A stretch of DNA of 64,000 nt from Pseudomonas sp. B21-040 (GCF_024748695.1 NZ_CP087176.1:3093501-3157500), one strand, 5' to 3'; numbered from the stretch's first letter, positions 1 to 9,274 are shown. Made by a program: numbers and translations. The notes: generated by a model from the letters alone, not told the origin.

Positions 1-1
1 G

Positions 2-1342
2 TTGGCCAATCCGCGACCGATCCTGCCTGCGTGCTTCGCGCCCAGCACAGAAGTGGCGGAAGTACTCGATACTTGTCGGGTGATCGCAGAGACCCCGTCT
101 GCAGGACTTGGCTCCTACGTGATATCGATGGCCGGTCGCGCATCTGACGTATTGGCTGTGCAACTGCTGCTCAAGGAGTGCGGGGTAAGATGGCCGATGC
201 GCGTCGTCCCGCTGTTCGAGACATTGGATGACCTGGAGAACGCTGGAGCGGTTATCGACGGCTTGCTCGCTCAAAGCGATTACCGAAACCGCTTGGCCGG
301 TCCGCAGGAAGTGATGATCGGATACTCCGACTCTGCCAAAGACGCCGGTACGTTGGCCGCCGCCTGGGCTCAGTATCGCGCCCAGGAGCGTCTGGTGGAG
401 GTGTGCCGCAACCATGATGTCGAGCTGGTGCTTTTCCATGGTCGGGGAGGCACTGTCGGGCGTGGCGGCGGACCCGCCCGAGAGGCAATCATTTCGCAAC
501 CTCCTGGTTCTGTGACTGGCCGCTTTCGGGTTACCGAACAAGGGGAAATGATCCGCTTCAAGTTCGGACAGCCAGATATCGCTCAGCAAAATCTCACGCT
601 CTATTTGGCCGCAGTTCTTGAGGCGGTGCTGCTGCCTCCAGCTGCTCCACCAGAGATTTGGCGGGAGACCATGCAGAAACTTTCGGCGGACAGCCTGGAG
701 GAGTACCGTGGAGTGGTGCGAGAACGCCCTGGCTTTGTTGACTACTTCCGTCAGGCTACGCCTGAGCTTGAGCTAGGTCGGCTGCCGTTGGGCAGTCGTC
801 CCGCTCGCCGCGGAACTGGTGGCATCGAAAGTCTAAGGGCGATTCCCTGGATATTCGCTTGGACGCAGTCTCGCTTAATGTTGCCGGCCTGGCTGGGCTG
901 GGAGTCCGCTTTAGCGCAGGCCTTGGCGAGAGGGGAGGGGCCGATACTGAAGGAAATGCGTGAGCATTGGCCGTTTTTCCGAACGCGGATTGACATGCTA
1001 GAGATGGTACTGGCCAAAGCCGACGGAGAAATCCAGCGTTTGTACGACGATCGTTTGGTGGATTCGTCCCTAAGGAGTTTGGGCATGGAGTTGCGTACGC
1101 TTCTATCTCGGGCTACGGAAATTGTCGTGGGAATCTTGGATGTCCCCGAACTCATGGCCGCTCATCCCGAGACCCAGGCGTTCATCAACGTTCGCAACGC
1201 ATATTTGGACCCTCTGCATCGGCTACAGATCGAACTGCTAGCACGTTCCCGCAATGCTCATGGAATATCCGACAGCGCGGTGGATCAAGCATTGCTGGTT
1301 AGTGTCGCAGGTATTGCGGCGGGGCTACGCAATACTGCATGA
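2..1342 (+). CDS. ppc: phosphoenolpyruvate carboxylase, C-terminal half (5' end outside window)
   Basis: Carboxylates PEP to oxaloacetate, an anaplerotic cytosolic reaction. The frame is open from the left edge, so only about the last 446 of roughly 880 residues are present. Family landmarks are the glycine-rich loop [13 protein letters not shown] near residue 145, [11 protein letters not shown] near 178, [14 protein letters not shown] near 276, WPFFRT near 325 and the canonical ending AGLRNT. The TTG at the edge is not a credible start. The C-terminus is intact and no frameshift is visible. Neighbours are catabolic or stress genes, so this may be a second, accessory ppc rather than the housekeeping copy; that cannot be settled here. 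Confidence 0.93.
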   Translation: MANPRPILPACFAPSTEVAEVLDTCRVIAETPSAGLGSYVISMAGRASDVLAVQLLLKECGVRWPMRVVPLFETLDDLENAGAVIDGLLAQSDYRNRLAGPQEVMIGYSDSAKDAGTLAAAWAQYRAQERLVEVCRNHDVELVLFHGRGGTVGRGGGPAREAIISQPPGSVTGRFRVTEQGEMIRFKFGQPDIAQQNLTLYLAAVLEAVLLPPAAPPEIWRETMQKLSADSLEEYRGVVRERPGFVDYFRQATPELELGRLPLGSRPARRGTGGIESLRAIPWIFAWTQSRLMLPAWLGWESALAQALARGEGPILKEMREHWPFFRTRIDMLEMVLAKADGEIQRLYDDRLVDSSLRSLGMELRTLLSRATEIVVGILDVPELMAAHPETQAFINVRNAYLDPLHRLQIELLARSRNAHGISDSAVDQALLVSVAGIAAGLRNTA

Positions 1343-1363
1343 ACCACATACGAGGAGTATTGG

Positions 1364-1409
1364 TTGACAGTCAGATAGGCAGAACTTAGTATAATTGCTA
1401 TCGTTAGCA
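1364..1409 (+). promoter_or_regulatory. promoter with perfect -35/-10 but long spacer, and an operator-like dyad
   Basis: TTGACA at 1364-1369 and TATAAT at 1390-1395 are both perfect sigma70 boxes but are 20 nt apart instead of 17. Immediately downstream TGCTA (1396-1400) and TAGCA (1405-1409) form an inverted repeat separated by 4 nt, placed near the expected start site. Such spacing suggests a weak promoter that needs a DNA-distorting activator, or one silenced by a TetR-like repressor at the dyad. It would drive the VOC gene at 1474. Confidence 0.5.
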
Positions 1410-1473
1410 CAAAGTAATTAACAACCATCAATCGAAGCTACACCAAAGACAAGAAATGCGTCAGGAGGGTTAT

Positions 1474-2037
1474 ATGAACAACAACATCAGCCTCGTCGAT
1501 CGTACCGATTCAGCTCGCCACACTGCGGCTCAGCGTCGTTCAAAGACCAGCATTCAGCAGCTGTCGCATAGCGCCGTGCGGGTTCGCGATATGGAAAAGA
1601 CCCGCAGCTTCTACGAGGACCTCTTGGGGCTGCCGTTGACGTCCTCTCTCGTAGCCCAATTCGATGTGGTGACCAACGCACCCTCCAATTACATTCACTG
1701 TTTTTTCGAACTGGCTGACGGTAGTGCAGTGGCGTTTTTCCAGTTCGAAGAGGGCTATCGTGATGAGCCGTTCCCGCGTATCAGCGATCCGTACGAACGT
1801 CATACGGCGTTGCGCGCTGATAGCGAAGAAAGTGTTATCCACCTTCACAAGCGCGCGGAATCCGCTGGCGTGGAGTGCTTTACTGTCGATCACGAGTGGT
1901 GCTATTCCCTTTACCTCACCGATCCAGATGGTGAAATCATAGAGATCACCGCTCATCGACCGTCCGCCGAAGAAGTTTTAGATCACGAGGGTGCGCGCGA
2001 CATTCTCAAGCAGTGGCTGGCTGCTCAAAGAAAGTAA
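1474..2037 (+). CDS. VOC (glyoxalase/dioxygenase superfamily) protein
   Basis: A 187-residue protein of the vicinal oxygen chelate fold. After a basic 30-residue lead, LSHSAVRVRDMEKTRSFYEDLLGLPL near residues 29-54 is the first beta-alpha-beta unit and LYLTDPDGEIIEI near 148-160 is the terminal strand with the expected Glu ligand; the His of LSHSAVRV is the probable first metal ligand. The ATG at 1474 is chosen because AGGAGGG lies at 1463-1469; an in-frame ATG at 1456 lies upstream of that site. Family members range from ring-cleavage dioxygenases to glyoxalases and resistance proteins, so the substrate is unknown. It probably has its own promoter (1364-1395). Confidence 0.82.
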   Translation: MNNNISLVDRTDSARHTAAQRRSKTSIQQLSHSAVRVRDMEKTRSFYEDLLGLPLTSSLVAQFDVVTNAPSNYIHCFFELADGSAVAFFQFEEGYRDEPFPRISDPYERHTALRADSEESVIHLHKRAESAGVECFTVDHEWCYSLYLTDPDGEIIEITAHRPSAEEVLDHEGARDILKQWLAAQRK

Positions 2038-2145
2038 CTTCCGTTCTCTTTGTAACTGCGGGCCTGAATAGCCAGGGTATCTGTCCGGTTGAGGATACGC
2101 TTGGCTTAACGGTCATCTTGGGTCTTCCACTTGGGAAGGTGCAGT

Positions 2146-2493
2146 ATGAGACTGAATATTGCGAAATTTTACGAAGTAGTCGATTCCGGGGATTTAGAAG
2201 AGTTCTCCAGCTATTTGGCTGGAGATCTGGTATTTAAGTTCGGGAACTCTCCAGAGCTCCACGGGATTCCGGAAGTTATTGAGGCTCTCCGGGGTTTCTA
2301 TCTACGGATTAGCGGCGTAAAGCACTTCCTATATAAAGTTATTGATTCTGGTGATCACACCTTCATTACTTGTGACGTCCAATACTGGCGCCTTGATGGA
2401 ACAGTGCTCAAGGTTCCTGCTGCTGTACTGTTACGTCATGTTGATGGCCAAATAAGCGATTATCGCATATTTGTCGATAATAGCAGTCTTTGA
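2146..2493 (+). CDS. SnoaL/NTF2-like fold protein
   Basis: A 115-residue protein beginning MRLNIAKFYEVVDSGD with the NTF2-like pattern: an N-terminal helix over FYEVVDSGDLEEFSSYLAGDLVFKFGN, then a cone of strands including FITCDVQYWRLDG and a C-terminal ISDYRIFVDN. These folds act as small isomerases, cyclases, hydrolases or ligand carriers. The ATG at 2146 follows GGGAAGG at 2133-2139; an upstream TTG at 2131 is less likely. It lies 108 nt after the VOC gene in the same direction and may be co-transcribed. Length is normal; function unknown. Confidence 0.7.
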   Translation: MRLNIAKFYEVVDSGDLEEFSSYLAGDLVFKFGNSPELHGIPEVIEALRGFYLRISGVKHFLYKVIDSGDHTFITCDVQYWRLDGTVLKVPAAVLLRHVDGQISDYRIFVDNSSL

Positions 2494-2904
2494 TTTTTTA
2501 AGTGCTTTTGATTCTGTTTCCTTCAAGGCCCGATAGGCATAATTATATCGGACTTTTTTATAGTTGGCGTCTGCTCCAGACTGGTTTCTTAATGTGAGTG
2601 CGGTAACTTTAAAACATTATCGACGAGCTCAAACTAAAAGTTTTTGCATTTATGTTGGTAGATTCATGTAGCCATTCTGTGGAGAGTGGACGCGTGGGTC
2701 GGCAACTGTATTCACTCGTCTGGTCTCAGGGGAGCGACAGGATGTCGGAATCGGAGTTTTCGCTGCTATAGGAGCGGCTAGCACTCCGCTGTCATATGCG
2801 GGAGGCGTATGCGATCGCACGGCGCCACGACCGTCTGGCGATTTACTAAACCACACACACCAGTGGGCAGCGGGTTCCGGTCACAAGCCGGGGGGCCGCT
2901 AGCC

Positions 2905-2979
2905 TTAGCCGCCTCCAGCGGGAGCGAACCCGCCGTACCCGGCCACTTGGGTGAAATAGTACAGCCCGTTGAGGTTTTC
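2905..2979 (-). pseudogene. remnant of a LysR-type regulator N-terminus
   Basis: Read on the minus strand, about 24 codons give ENLNGLYYFTQVAGYGGF followed by APAG, the start of a LysR winged helix. It resembles the opening of the intact LysR at 7309-8220 (DLNELFLYAKVVEHAGFAPAG). The frame then meets a stop at 2905-2907 and no following LysR sequence was recognised, and no start codon is left in position. The rest of 2494-3061 shows no other gene. Confidence 0.55.
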
Positions 2980-3229
2980 CGTGATGGTTCACAAATTAGA
3001 ACTCTACGACCTATTTAGTTGGCTTGGCCGATAGTTGCAGTTGTAGTTTTTTGCGTCCTATCTAGGTGTGAGCTTTGTGGCCTTCTCGGTGGCGACACTT
3101 ACTGCAGCTTTTTGTGTGGTCCGGATGGGCTGGAGTATCAGATGAAAATAAGCACGAAGACATACCCGCTGGTTTCCAGCCGAGCGCTGTAGCATGAGCA
3201 ATCCTTTCAGTAGATACGGATAGACCACT

Positions 3230-3301
3230 TTGCTTGGTTACTTCTCCCACGCTCAGGCTCTGGGCGGACGTGATTTCTTCGTCCATGGTTGTTGACCTCA
3301 A
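3230..3301 (-). pseudogene. truncated MerR/SoxR-family regulator
   Basis: The minus-strand frame from ATG 3301 reads MDEEITSAQSLSVGEVTKQS then GLSVST, the start of the MerR helix-turn-helix as in SoxR-like proteins (LSVGEVA..SGV.VST). After residue 26 the expected LHFYE...GLI continuation is gone. The frame runs on to 3062 with unrelated sequence, so only the extreme N-terminus survives. It is divergent from a dead FMN reductase at 3367 and next to a preserved MerR-type promoter. Confidence 0.6.
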
Positions 3302-3322
3302 CTATGGTGTAGGTTTTATAAA
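3292..3322 (+). promoter_or_regulatory. MerR-type promoter (19-nt spacer with dyad)
   Basis: TTGACC (3292-3297) and TATAAA (3317-3322) are separated by exactly 19 nt, the overlong spacing recognised by MerR-family activators. The spacer holds an imperfect dyad, ACCTCAAC-TATGG-TGTAGGT, overlapping the -35. It points toward the FMN reductase remnant, while the regulator remnant reads the other way, as in soxR-type divergons. Confidence 0.6.
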
Positions 3323-3366
3323 ATAGTCGCCGCGTCAGAGTTAGGCCCCCCCACCTTTATCTAATT

Positions 3367-3890
3367 TTGGGAGAGACCACCGATGAAAAAAAGCTAACTG
3401 CAATATCTGGGAGTCTTGCGAAAGCGTCGGTGAATACAGCCATTCTTCGTACTGTCGCTGAGCGTGCGCCAGCAGGTGTGGAAGTAGTAGTTTTGGATAT
3501 TTCAGATATACCGTTATATAACGAGGATTTTGAAACGAATCCGCCGGCTCCAATCCCTATGGCTCACAGTTAAGAACTTGGGCGGCGTTATCCTGGCTTC
3601 TCCCGAGTACAAGCATGGAACTCCGGGAGTCATGAAAAATGTGCTTGATTGGTTGTCCCGGCCCTCCGGTGAAGCACACTGACTGGAAAGAAGGTGTTAG
3701 TACTCTTCGTCATCTGCATTCACCGGGGGAGTGCGCATTTATCCTCAGCTCAATGCAGCGCTGGATGGTATGAGGGCAGATCGAATTGACTATCCTCAAA
3801 TTTTAATTGCACGCGCCGACAGCAAAGTCGTTAATGCCATATTTGTTGATGAGGAAAACTTGTCGTTTATCCTATTTCCAATCGATCATT
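3367..3890 (+). pseudogene. decayed NAD(P)H-dependent FMN reductase
   Basis: Pieces of a flavodoxin-like quinone/FMN reductase appear in more than one frame. The first frame gives LTAISGSLAKASVNTAILR with DISDIPLYNEDFE (3390-3540). After a stop at 3571 a shifted frame continues GGVILASPEYKHGTPGVMKN then VLDWLSRP (to about 3663), the flavin-contacting and dimer segment. A weak third piece, YPQLNAAL and ILIARADSK, follows from about 3738. The natural start is also out of frame: ATG at 3383 is followed by a run of A that shifts the frame. The same family occurs, with a single frameshift, at 11880-12457. Confidence 0.7.
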
Positions 3891-4130
3891 TCTTATGTCT
3901 CGGTTCAAGGCGATTGTTATAGAATCAATATTTTTTGGTAATAATTAAGCTTGGCCACTACAACTCCGATAAATTACCAGCGCACACGCAAAAAAAAACC
4001 GCCGTATGCGCCTCCTGATCACTTTAGGTTTGATGGACAGCGCCTTTGAAACTGCCAAAGTGACTCTCCAGATTACTACAGGGATTTACAAGTGCATGCA
4101 CGCCAGCAAATCATTTATAGAGAGCGATTA

Positions 4131-5756
4131 ATGAATATACGAGATATGAGTATCGCACCGCGAGCCTTCCTCAGCTTCGCATTTATAGCCGTATTGGTGA
4201 TCGCGCTGGGTGCTTTCGCGCAAAACAGAATGACCGTAATTCACCAGGCAACTATGGATATGGATACAAATATGCTACCAAACATTGTATACCTTGGTGA
4301 CGTAAACGAAAACCTCCTTCGTTTACGCATTACTATATCGGAATTGCTAATTGATCGAGACGCTACACACCTACAAGGGGCATACACCCTAATTCCGAAA
4401 CTTGTAGAAAAGCTGCAAGAGGCAAAAAATTCTTATGGTTCGACCCCTACTCAGATTGAAGAAAAAGCAGTATTTGCACGGTTTAATACCGAGTTTGAAA
4501 CCTATATTTTCTTGCAGAACCAGGCACTTGAATTGTCCAGGCAAGGCAGCATCGACAGATTGAACTCCCTAGTAAGTGGCCAGATGGAAAGCACTTCTGA
4601 GTCCCTGGCGAGATATTTGGGACGATTGATAGTAATAAACCAAAACGCAGCTAAAGACTCTTCGAAAGTCGCTGGCGAGCAGTATGAAAGGGCATATTTT
4701 GCGATCGTTGGCACATCCATTGTGGCCGCTCTGTTGACCATTTTGTTGGCATTGCTGCTTACCCGCAGCATCGTCAAACCTCTTGCCCTTGCCGTCCGAG
4801 CCGCCGACGACATTGCCGACGGAAACCTGACAATACCCATACAGGTTGTCGGCAAAGACGAACCTGCAAAGCTTTTAGCTTCGTTAGCAATCATGCAAAA
4901 AAAACTGAAAGCGACTATTGAGGAGATTTCTGGCTCTGCCATACAACTGGCCTCGGCTGCCGAGCAATTGACCACCCTCGCGGACGACGCCACCGAGGGC
5001 GTGCATCAGCAAAATAATGAGATAGAGCAGGCTGCCACTGCGGTCAATGAGATGACTGCTGCAGTCGAAGAGGTCGCTCGAAATGCTACTTCTACCTCAG
5101 AGGCCTCAGAAAAATCCAATCAAATTGCACTTCACGGACGTAATAAAGTTGTTGAGACAGTGGAGGCCATTCAAGCCATGACACGAGATGTGCAGTCGAC
5201 GTCTGCTTTGGTTGAAGGGCTTGCGTCTCAAGGTCGTGATATCGGAAGAGTACTGGACGTTATCCGCTCGATTGCTGAGCAAACCAATTTACTTGCGCTA
5301 AACGCTGCTATCGAAGCAGCTCGTGCAGGTGAGGCGGGAAGAGGTTTCGCAGTAGTTGCCGATGAAGTCCGAGCATTGGCGCATCGTACAGCACAATCGA
5401 CAGAAGAAATTGAAAATATGGTTGTCGGTATTCAAAACGGCACCAATGAGGCAGTGCAGTCTATGTTTCTAAATGCTAATCGAACCCAGTCGACATTGAT
5501 TTTAGCGCGTGATGCGGGCGAGGCACTGAAGCAAATAGCCGATTCAATTTACCAAATAAATGAGCGCAACTTGGTAATCGCAAGTGCTTCTGAACAACAA
5601 GCTCAAGTGTCCAGAGAAATAGATCGAAACTTGGTAACAATTCGGGATCTATCTATCCAATCGGCAGCTGGAGCCAACCAAGCTAACGCGGCAAGCCATG
5701 AGTTAACACGCCTGGCAGTTAATCTTAACACTATGATTTCGCGATTTGTGATTTAG
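4131..5756 (+). CDS. methyl-accepting chemotaxis protein
   Basis: Inner-membrane chemoreceptor of 541 residues that senses a periplasmic ligand and controls CheA through CheW. TM1 is about residues 13-33, followed by a roughly 150-residue four-helix-type ligand domain (MLPNIVYLGDVNENLLRLR), TM2 about 186-212 (IVGTSIVAALLTILLALLL), and HAMP 213-265 (KPLALAVRAADDIADGNL). The cytoplasmic hairpin tip near 380-415 has IAEQTNLLALNAAIEAARAG and GRGFAVVADEVRALA. No C-terminal NWETF-like pentapeptide is present. Start ATG 4131 fits MCP N-termini; an in-frame GTG at 4092 would add 13 polar residues. It stands alone with a terminator behind it, among decayed genes. Ligand unknown. Confidence 0.95.
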   Translation: MNIRDMSIAPRAFLSFAFIAVLVIALGAFAQNRMTVIHQATMDMDTNMLPNIVYLGDVNENLLRLRITISELLIDRDATHLQGAYTLIPKLVEKLQEAKNSYGSTPTQIEEKAVFARFNTEFETYIFLQNQALELSRQGSIDRLNSLVSGQMESTSESLARYLGRLIVINQNAAKDSSKVAGEQYERAYFAIVGTSIVAALLTILLALLLTRSIVKPLALAVRAADDIADGNLTIPIQVVGKDEPAKLLASLAIMQKKLKATIEEISGSAIQLASAAEQLTTLADDATEGVHQQNNEIEQAATAVNEMTAAVEEVARNATSTSEASEKSNQIALHGRNKVVETVEAIQAMTRDVQSTSALVEGLASQGRDIGRVLDVIRSIAEQTNLLALNAAIEAARAGEAGRGFAVVADEVRALAHRTAQSTEEIENMVVGIQNGTNEAVQSMFLNANRTQSTLILARDAGEALKQIADSIYQINERNLVIASASEQQAQVSREIDRNLVTIRDLSIQSAAGANQANAASHELTRLAVNLNTMISRFVI

Positions 5757-5787
5757 GCACAATAGGAATTGACCTTTTTCTGACGAA

Positions 5788-5821
5788 GTAGCGTCACCAA
5801 AAAAATTGGTGACGTTACTTT
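5788..5821 (+). terminator. intrinsic terminator after the chemoreceptor
   Basis: CGTCACCAA and TTGGTGACG form a perfect 9-bp stem around an A-rich loop, with flanking GTA/TAC pairing and a short T-rich tail (TTACTTTAT). It lies about 30 nt after the MCP stop codon. Confidence 0.75.
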
Positions 5822-5994
5822 ATCAATTAACTATCACACTAAAGCTAAGAATCGGATTCTTGTGAATGGGCAATTCGGCCCAGCTGAGCTTCCAGATCAA
5901 GGTCTGATGAGTGGAATCTAGCTTATTAATATTAGTTACTGATCCACGGTATGGGAGGTTGGAGTCACATCTCGTTGCATCTCTCCCCAATGAC

Positions 5995-6283
5995 CGCTAT
6001 GGAGGCACAGCGGTTGTACCGGGCTCTCACCTACAATCAACACTGATATCGAAAAATATGTCCTGATGTGGCAGCCGGCGCTGCTCTGGCACTGCATTCC
6101 ACGATTCTGCACGGTAGCAACCCTAATCGGAGCGGACAGGAACGAGACGTTATCGTCATCCAGTTTGGATTGCGTGCATCGACTCTTCGTTGCCAAGCGA
6201 ACGAAGCCTTGTCCCTATCGGCTCGTGAGGATCTTCTGGAATTCTATCGGGATAGTGCAGAGAAACGAAATACCGACTCCTGA
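5995..6283 (+). pseudogene. remnant of a phytanoyl-CoA dioxygenase (PhyH)-family gene
   Basis: Frame 1 reads RYGGTAVVPGSHLQSTLISK and stops at 6064-6066. Frame 2 then continues from 6068 with AAGAALALHSTILHGSNPNR then SGQERDVIVIQFG, the C-terminal part of the double-stranded beta helix of PhyH-type Fe(II)/2-oxoglutarate oxygenases. The second Fe-ligand His (LHGSNPNRS) and the 2-oxoglutarate-binding Arg are visible. The N-terminal half with the first HxD is missing and a single-base shift splits the rest. The 5822-5994 stretch before it holds nothing recognised. Confidence 0.62.
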
Positions 6284-6324
6284 ACGTCAGCTACTGGCTG
6301 TCCGTCGCGAATGGCAGCAATAGG

Positions 6325-7085
6325 AACTGCGGGCGAGGTAGTCGATCCAAGGTCTTGCATTTTCTGCCCATGTTTCATGTCGGCTGAAGTATTGACCTAG
6401 GAACGGGGCTAGTCCTATTCCTGGCTTTACCTCCAAAGGTTGATGGGGCGATGTGTGGATATTGAACAAGTTTACCCCTAGCGGCATAGCCAGGTCCGCT
6501 GTGCGTTTGAGATCCCGTGGACTGAACGCCCAAGGCTGCAGGAATGCTCCAAACCTCTCGGCGCCGACTTGTTTGCGCCCATATAAGTGTGCTGCCGATG
6601 CAGCCCCATTACATCTGCTAAGTAGGTCGGACGACCCTCACCGTCTGGGGCAGTACCCACATCGCACCCATCGGGACATCGGCGCGACCTCGCATGCTTA
6701 TGTCTTCACCTAACTGTGGGCGGTTATCTTCGAGTGCTTCGCTGTAAAGCTTCAAACCTCGTTCATGCGCCACATCTGCGAGCGTCTGGAAATACTCGCT
6801 GGACACCAATTGCGTGATGGTGCGTCGCCAATCCCAGAGAAATCGATCACTGGCTTCAGAGCTTTCAATCACAAAACCGGCAAAAGTCGGTAGCCATGGT
6901 GTCGCATCGTAGCCGCGCAGATGATTGAATTTCTCGAGCAGGGCGGGGGGCCAATTCTGCGGTCCCGATTCGATACTATCGGCCAATAACCCGCGAAGAG
7001 CGTTACTTTGATCGCCCATCGAATTGCGATACAGATTCAGATAGTGCTCCAGATATACCCGTCCCATCTGGTTTGACCGACGTTG
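6325..7085 (-). pseudogene. remnant of a GH106-like glycoside hydrolase
   Basis: On the minus strand from about 7085 the reading YLEHYLNLYRNSMGD, SIESGPQNWPP, LRGYDATPWLPTFAGFVIES, DRFLWDWRRTITQLV and LYSEALEDNRPQLG leads to MGAMWVL at about 6650. Two frame changes follow: GRPTYLADVMG, then GAERFGAFLQPWAFSPRDLK, GVNLFNIHTSPHQPL and RHETWAENARPWIDYLARSS near 6330. This matches my memory of the catalytic half of family 106 (alpha-L-rhamnosidase-like) enzymes, normally around 1000 residues. Both ends are missing, so it is dead. Confidence 0.6.
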
Positions 7086-7308
7086 GGAAGTAGTTAGCTC
7101 TTCGCATTCCGGAAGTTGTCGATTGGCACAAGGACGTCGTATGAGCTGTTGCGGCACTTCGGCAAGGACGCAACCGAAAACCGCACAGGCAGTGCACAAG
7201 CTAAACGTGGGACTGACGTTCTTTGTGTGCAGTTTTTATCAGGTGTGAATGGCGAAAAACAGCAAGCGACCGACTAGGTGACCGTAACCCCAAACGACTG
7301 GCGAGGCG

Positions 7309-8220
7309 CTAAGATCCCTGCCTCTCCTGCCTTTCAAATGAATTTGCAAGAAAGTCGATTAGGGCGCGCACGGAAGGCAGTAGACCTCGTCGAGAGGGAA
7401 AGACTGCGGTGATTACACCTTCATCTGGCCTCCATTGTGGGATAAGCGTTAACAAACGACCGTCGGAGATTTCTTCCCTGACCACGGCTAGCGGCATGCT
7501 AGCGATGCCCACCCCCCGACTCACTGCACTTTTGAGTACCGCCATATCGTCGCTGACCAAGCGCGGAACATGGCTGATTTGGGCGGTGGCCCCGTTGGGA
7601 TCATTCAGGTGCCAGTTGTAGTGCGGTTGAGGCGCTCCCCAATGAATACTCGGAAGATCCACCAAATCCGCCGGTACCATCAACAGCGGGTAGCGTTGCA
7701 CAAAAATAGGGTTGGCAACCAGTACCTGTGGACTTCTGGCCAGGACTTTCATCACCAATTCGCTACTTTCCAATGGAGGAAAACATAAGCTCAAGGAAAT
7801 GTCATATCCCTCGCTGATAACGTCAACACGACGGTTGAAACTCTTCACATAGAGTTCCACTGATGGGCATTGCTCCATGAACTCGCCTAGTAATGGGGCC
7901 ACCCAGAAGTTCAGTAGTGGAGTGGTGCAGCACAGGCGAATAACGCCTCGGGGTTCCGACCGGCTCTGTTCAATGACATCTTCCGCCGACTCAGCTTCCG
8001 CCATCATGGCCACGCAATGGCGGTAATAAGCCTGACCGATATCGGTCACTTGGAATTGCCTTGTAGAGCGCTGAATAAGGCGCACACCCAGCCGCATCTC
8101 TAGTTGACTGACCCGTCGACTCAAGGTGGATTTTGGCATGTTGAGGGCGCGGCCTGCGGGAGCGAAGCCGGCATGTTCAACCACTTTTGCGTACAAAAAG
8201 AGTTCATTGAGATCAATCAC
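7309..8220 (-). CDS. LysR-type transcriptional regulator
   Basis: A 303-residue LysR protein: winged helix-turn-helix at residues 1-60 (MIDLNELFLYAKVVEHAGFA then PAGRALNMPKSTLSRRVSQL) and a periplasmic-binding-like effector domain from about 90 (GVIRLCCTTPLLNFWVAPLL) to the end. It is divergent from the pirin/isochorismatase genes starting at 8333, with a 112-nt shared intergenic region, the usual arrangement for a LysR that controls its neighbours. An inverted repeat at 8247-8260 is a candidate site. The effector is unknown; a phenolic or electrophile would suit the target genes. Confidence 0.92.
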   Translation of the reverse strand: MIDLNELFLYAKVVEHAGFAPAGRALNMPKSTLSRRVSQLEMRLGVRLIQRSTRQFQVTDIGQAYYRHCVAMMAEAESAEDVIEQSRSEPRGVIRLCCTTPLLNFWVAPLLGEFMEQCPSVELYVKSFNRRVDVISEGYDISLSLCFPPLESSELVMKVLARSPQVLVANPIFVQRYPLLMVPADLVDLPSIHWGAPQPHYNWHLNDPNGATAQISHVPRLVSDDMAVLKSAVSRGVGIASMPLAVVREEISDGRLLTLIPQWRPDEGVITAVFPSRRGLLPSVRALIDFLANSFERQERQGS

Positions 8221-8246
8221 TCGTGGCCCCTATCGTTCCATATTTG

Positions 8247-8260
8247 AGACTGTGAAGTCT
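8247..8260. promoter_or_regulatory. candidate LysR operator
   Basis: AGACT and AGTCT, separated by GTGA, form a short inverted repeat in the LysR/pirin divergent intergenic region. It contains the T-N-A style symmetry of LysR boxes, but the arms are only 5 bp and chance is possible. Confidence 0.3.
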
Positions 8261-8332
8261 AATCCAGCCACTACCGGCATCCAACCTCCACGACTAAGGT
8301 GATTCGCTCGGGTCTTTGGTAGGCGATGCAAC

Positions 8333-9199
8333 ATGAAGAAAATTCTGGGCATTTACAGCAGCCCCAATCGGCATTGGGTAGGGGATGGGTTTCCGGTCCG
8401 CTCGCTTTTCACATATGACACGCTGGGCCGTCATATCAGCCCGTTCCTGTTGTTCGACTACGCAGGACCTGCGGATTTCCCGCCTTCACCGCACCGGCGT
8501 GGAGTCGGTCAACATCCGCACCGAGGTTTTGAGACGGTCACCATTGTCTATAAAGGTGAACTCGAGCATCGGGATTCCACTGGCGCTGGCGGCAAGATAG
8601 GACCAGGCGATGTGCAGTGGATGTCAGCAGCGTCGGGCATCCTTCATGAGGAGTACCACTCACCAGAATTCAGTCACGCTGGTGGAACATTGGAGATGGT
8701 GCAGTTGTGGGTGAATCTACCCGCAAAAGACAAGATGTCTGCGCCTCGATATCAGACGATTTTGAACCGCGACATAGTGCAAGTCAGCCTACCTCACGAT
8801 GCCGGTTTAGTGCGCGTGATTGCCGGTGAGTACGCCGGGCGTAAAGGCCCCGCGCTGACCTTCACCCCCATGGATGTATGGGACATACGTCTGAACGCAG
8901 GCAAGAGCATTTCCCTGCAATTAAGAGCTGGCTTCACCTGTGCAATCGTCCTGCTCAGTGGGGGGGTTGAGGTGAATGGCAGTGCAGTTTTGCAGGAGGC
9001 ACAGGTGGCGCTGCTTGACCCTGATGGAGTCAAGCTGTTGCTGGAGGCCAGTAGCGACTCAAAACTGGTCCTGCTCTGTGGAGAGCCCATCGATGAACCC
9101 ATCGTTAGCCATGGTCCGTTTGTCATGAATACCCAAGCAGAAATAGTCCAGGCCATCACAGACTTCAACAGCGGCCACTTTGGACAGATTACCCCCTAA
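8333..9199 (+). CDS. pirin-family bicupin protein
   Basis: A 288-residue bicupin. The N-terminal cupin carries the pirin metal site: QHPHRG (two His near residues 62-64) and ILHEEYH (His and Glu near 103-105). Bacterial pirins include quercetin 2,3-dioxygenase-like enzymes and redox sensors. It starts the run of genes divergent from the LysR, 75 nt ahead of the first isochorismatase-fold gene. A second, more distant pirin closes the run at 12460. Length is normal and all expected ligands are present. Confidence 0.9.
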   Translation: MKKILGIYSSPNRHWVGDGFPVRSLFTYDTLGRHISPFLLFDYAGPADFPPSPHRRGVGQHPHRGFETVTIVYKGELEHRDSTGAGGKIGPGDVQWMSAASGILHEEYHSPEFSHAGGTLEMVQLWVNLPAKDKMSAPRYQTILNRDIVQVSLPHDAGLVRVIAGEYAGRKGPALTFTPMDVWDIRLNAGKSISLQLRAGFTCAIVLLSGGVEVNGSAVLQEAQVALLDPDGVKLLLEASSDSKLVLLCGEPIDEPIVSHGPFVMNTQAEIVQAITDFNSGHFGQITP

Positions 9200-9274
9200 C
9201 CATTTCGTAGTGCCATTGGTTGACATTACGAAACCCGTCGGCGGCTACGCCGTCTTTTCTCACAGGAGAACGTC

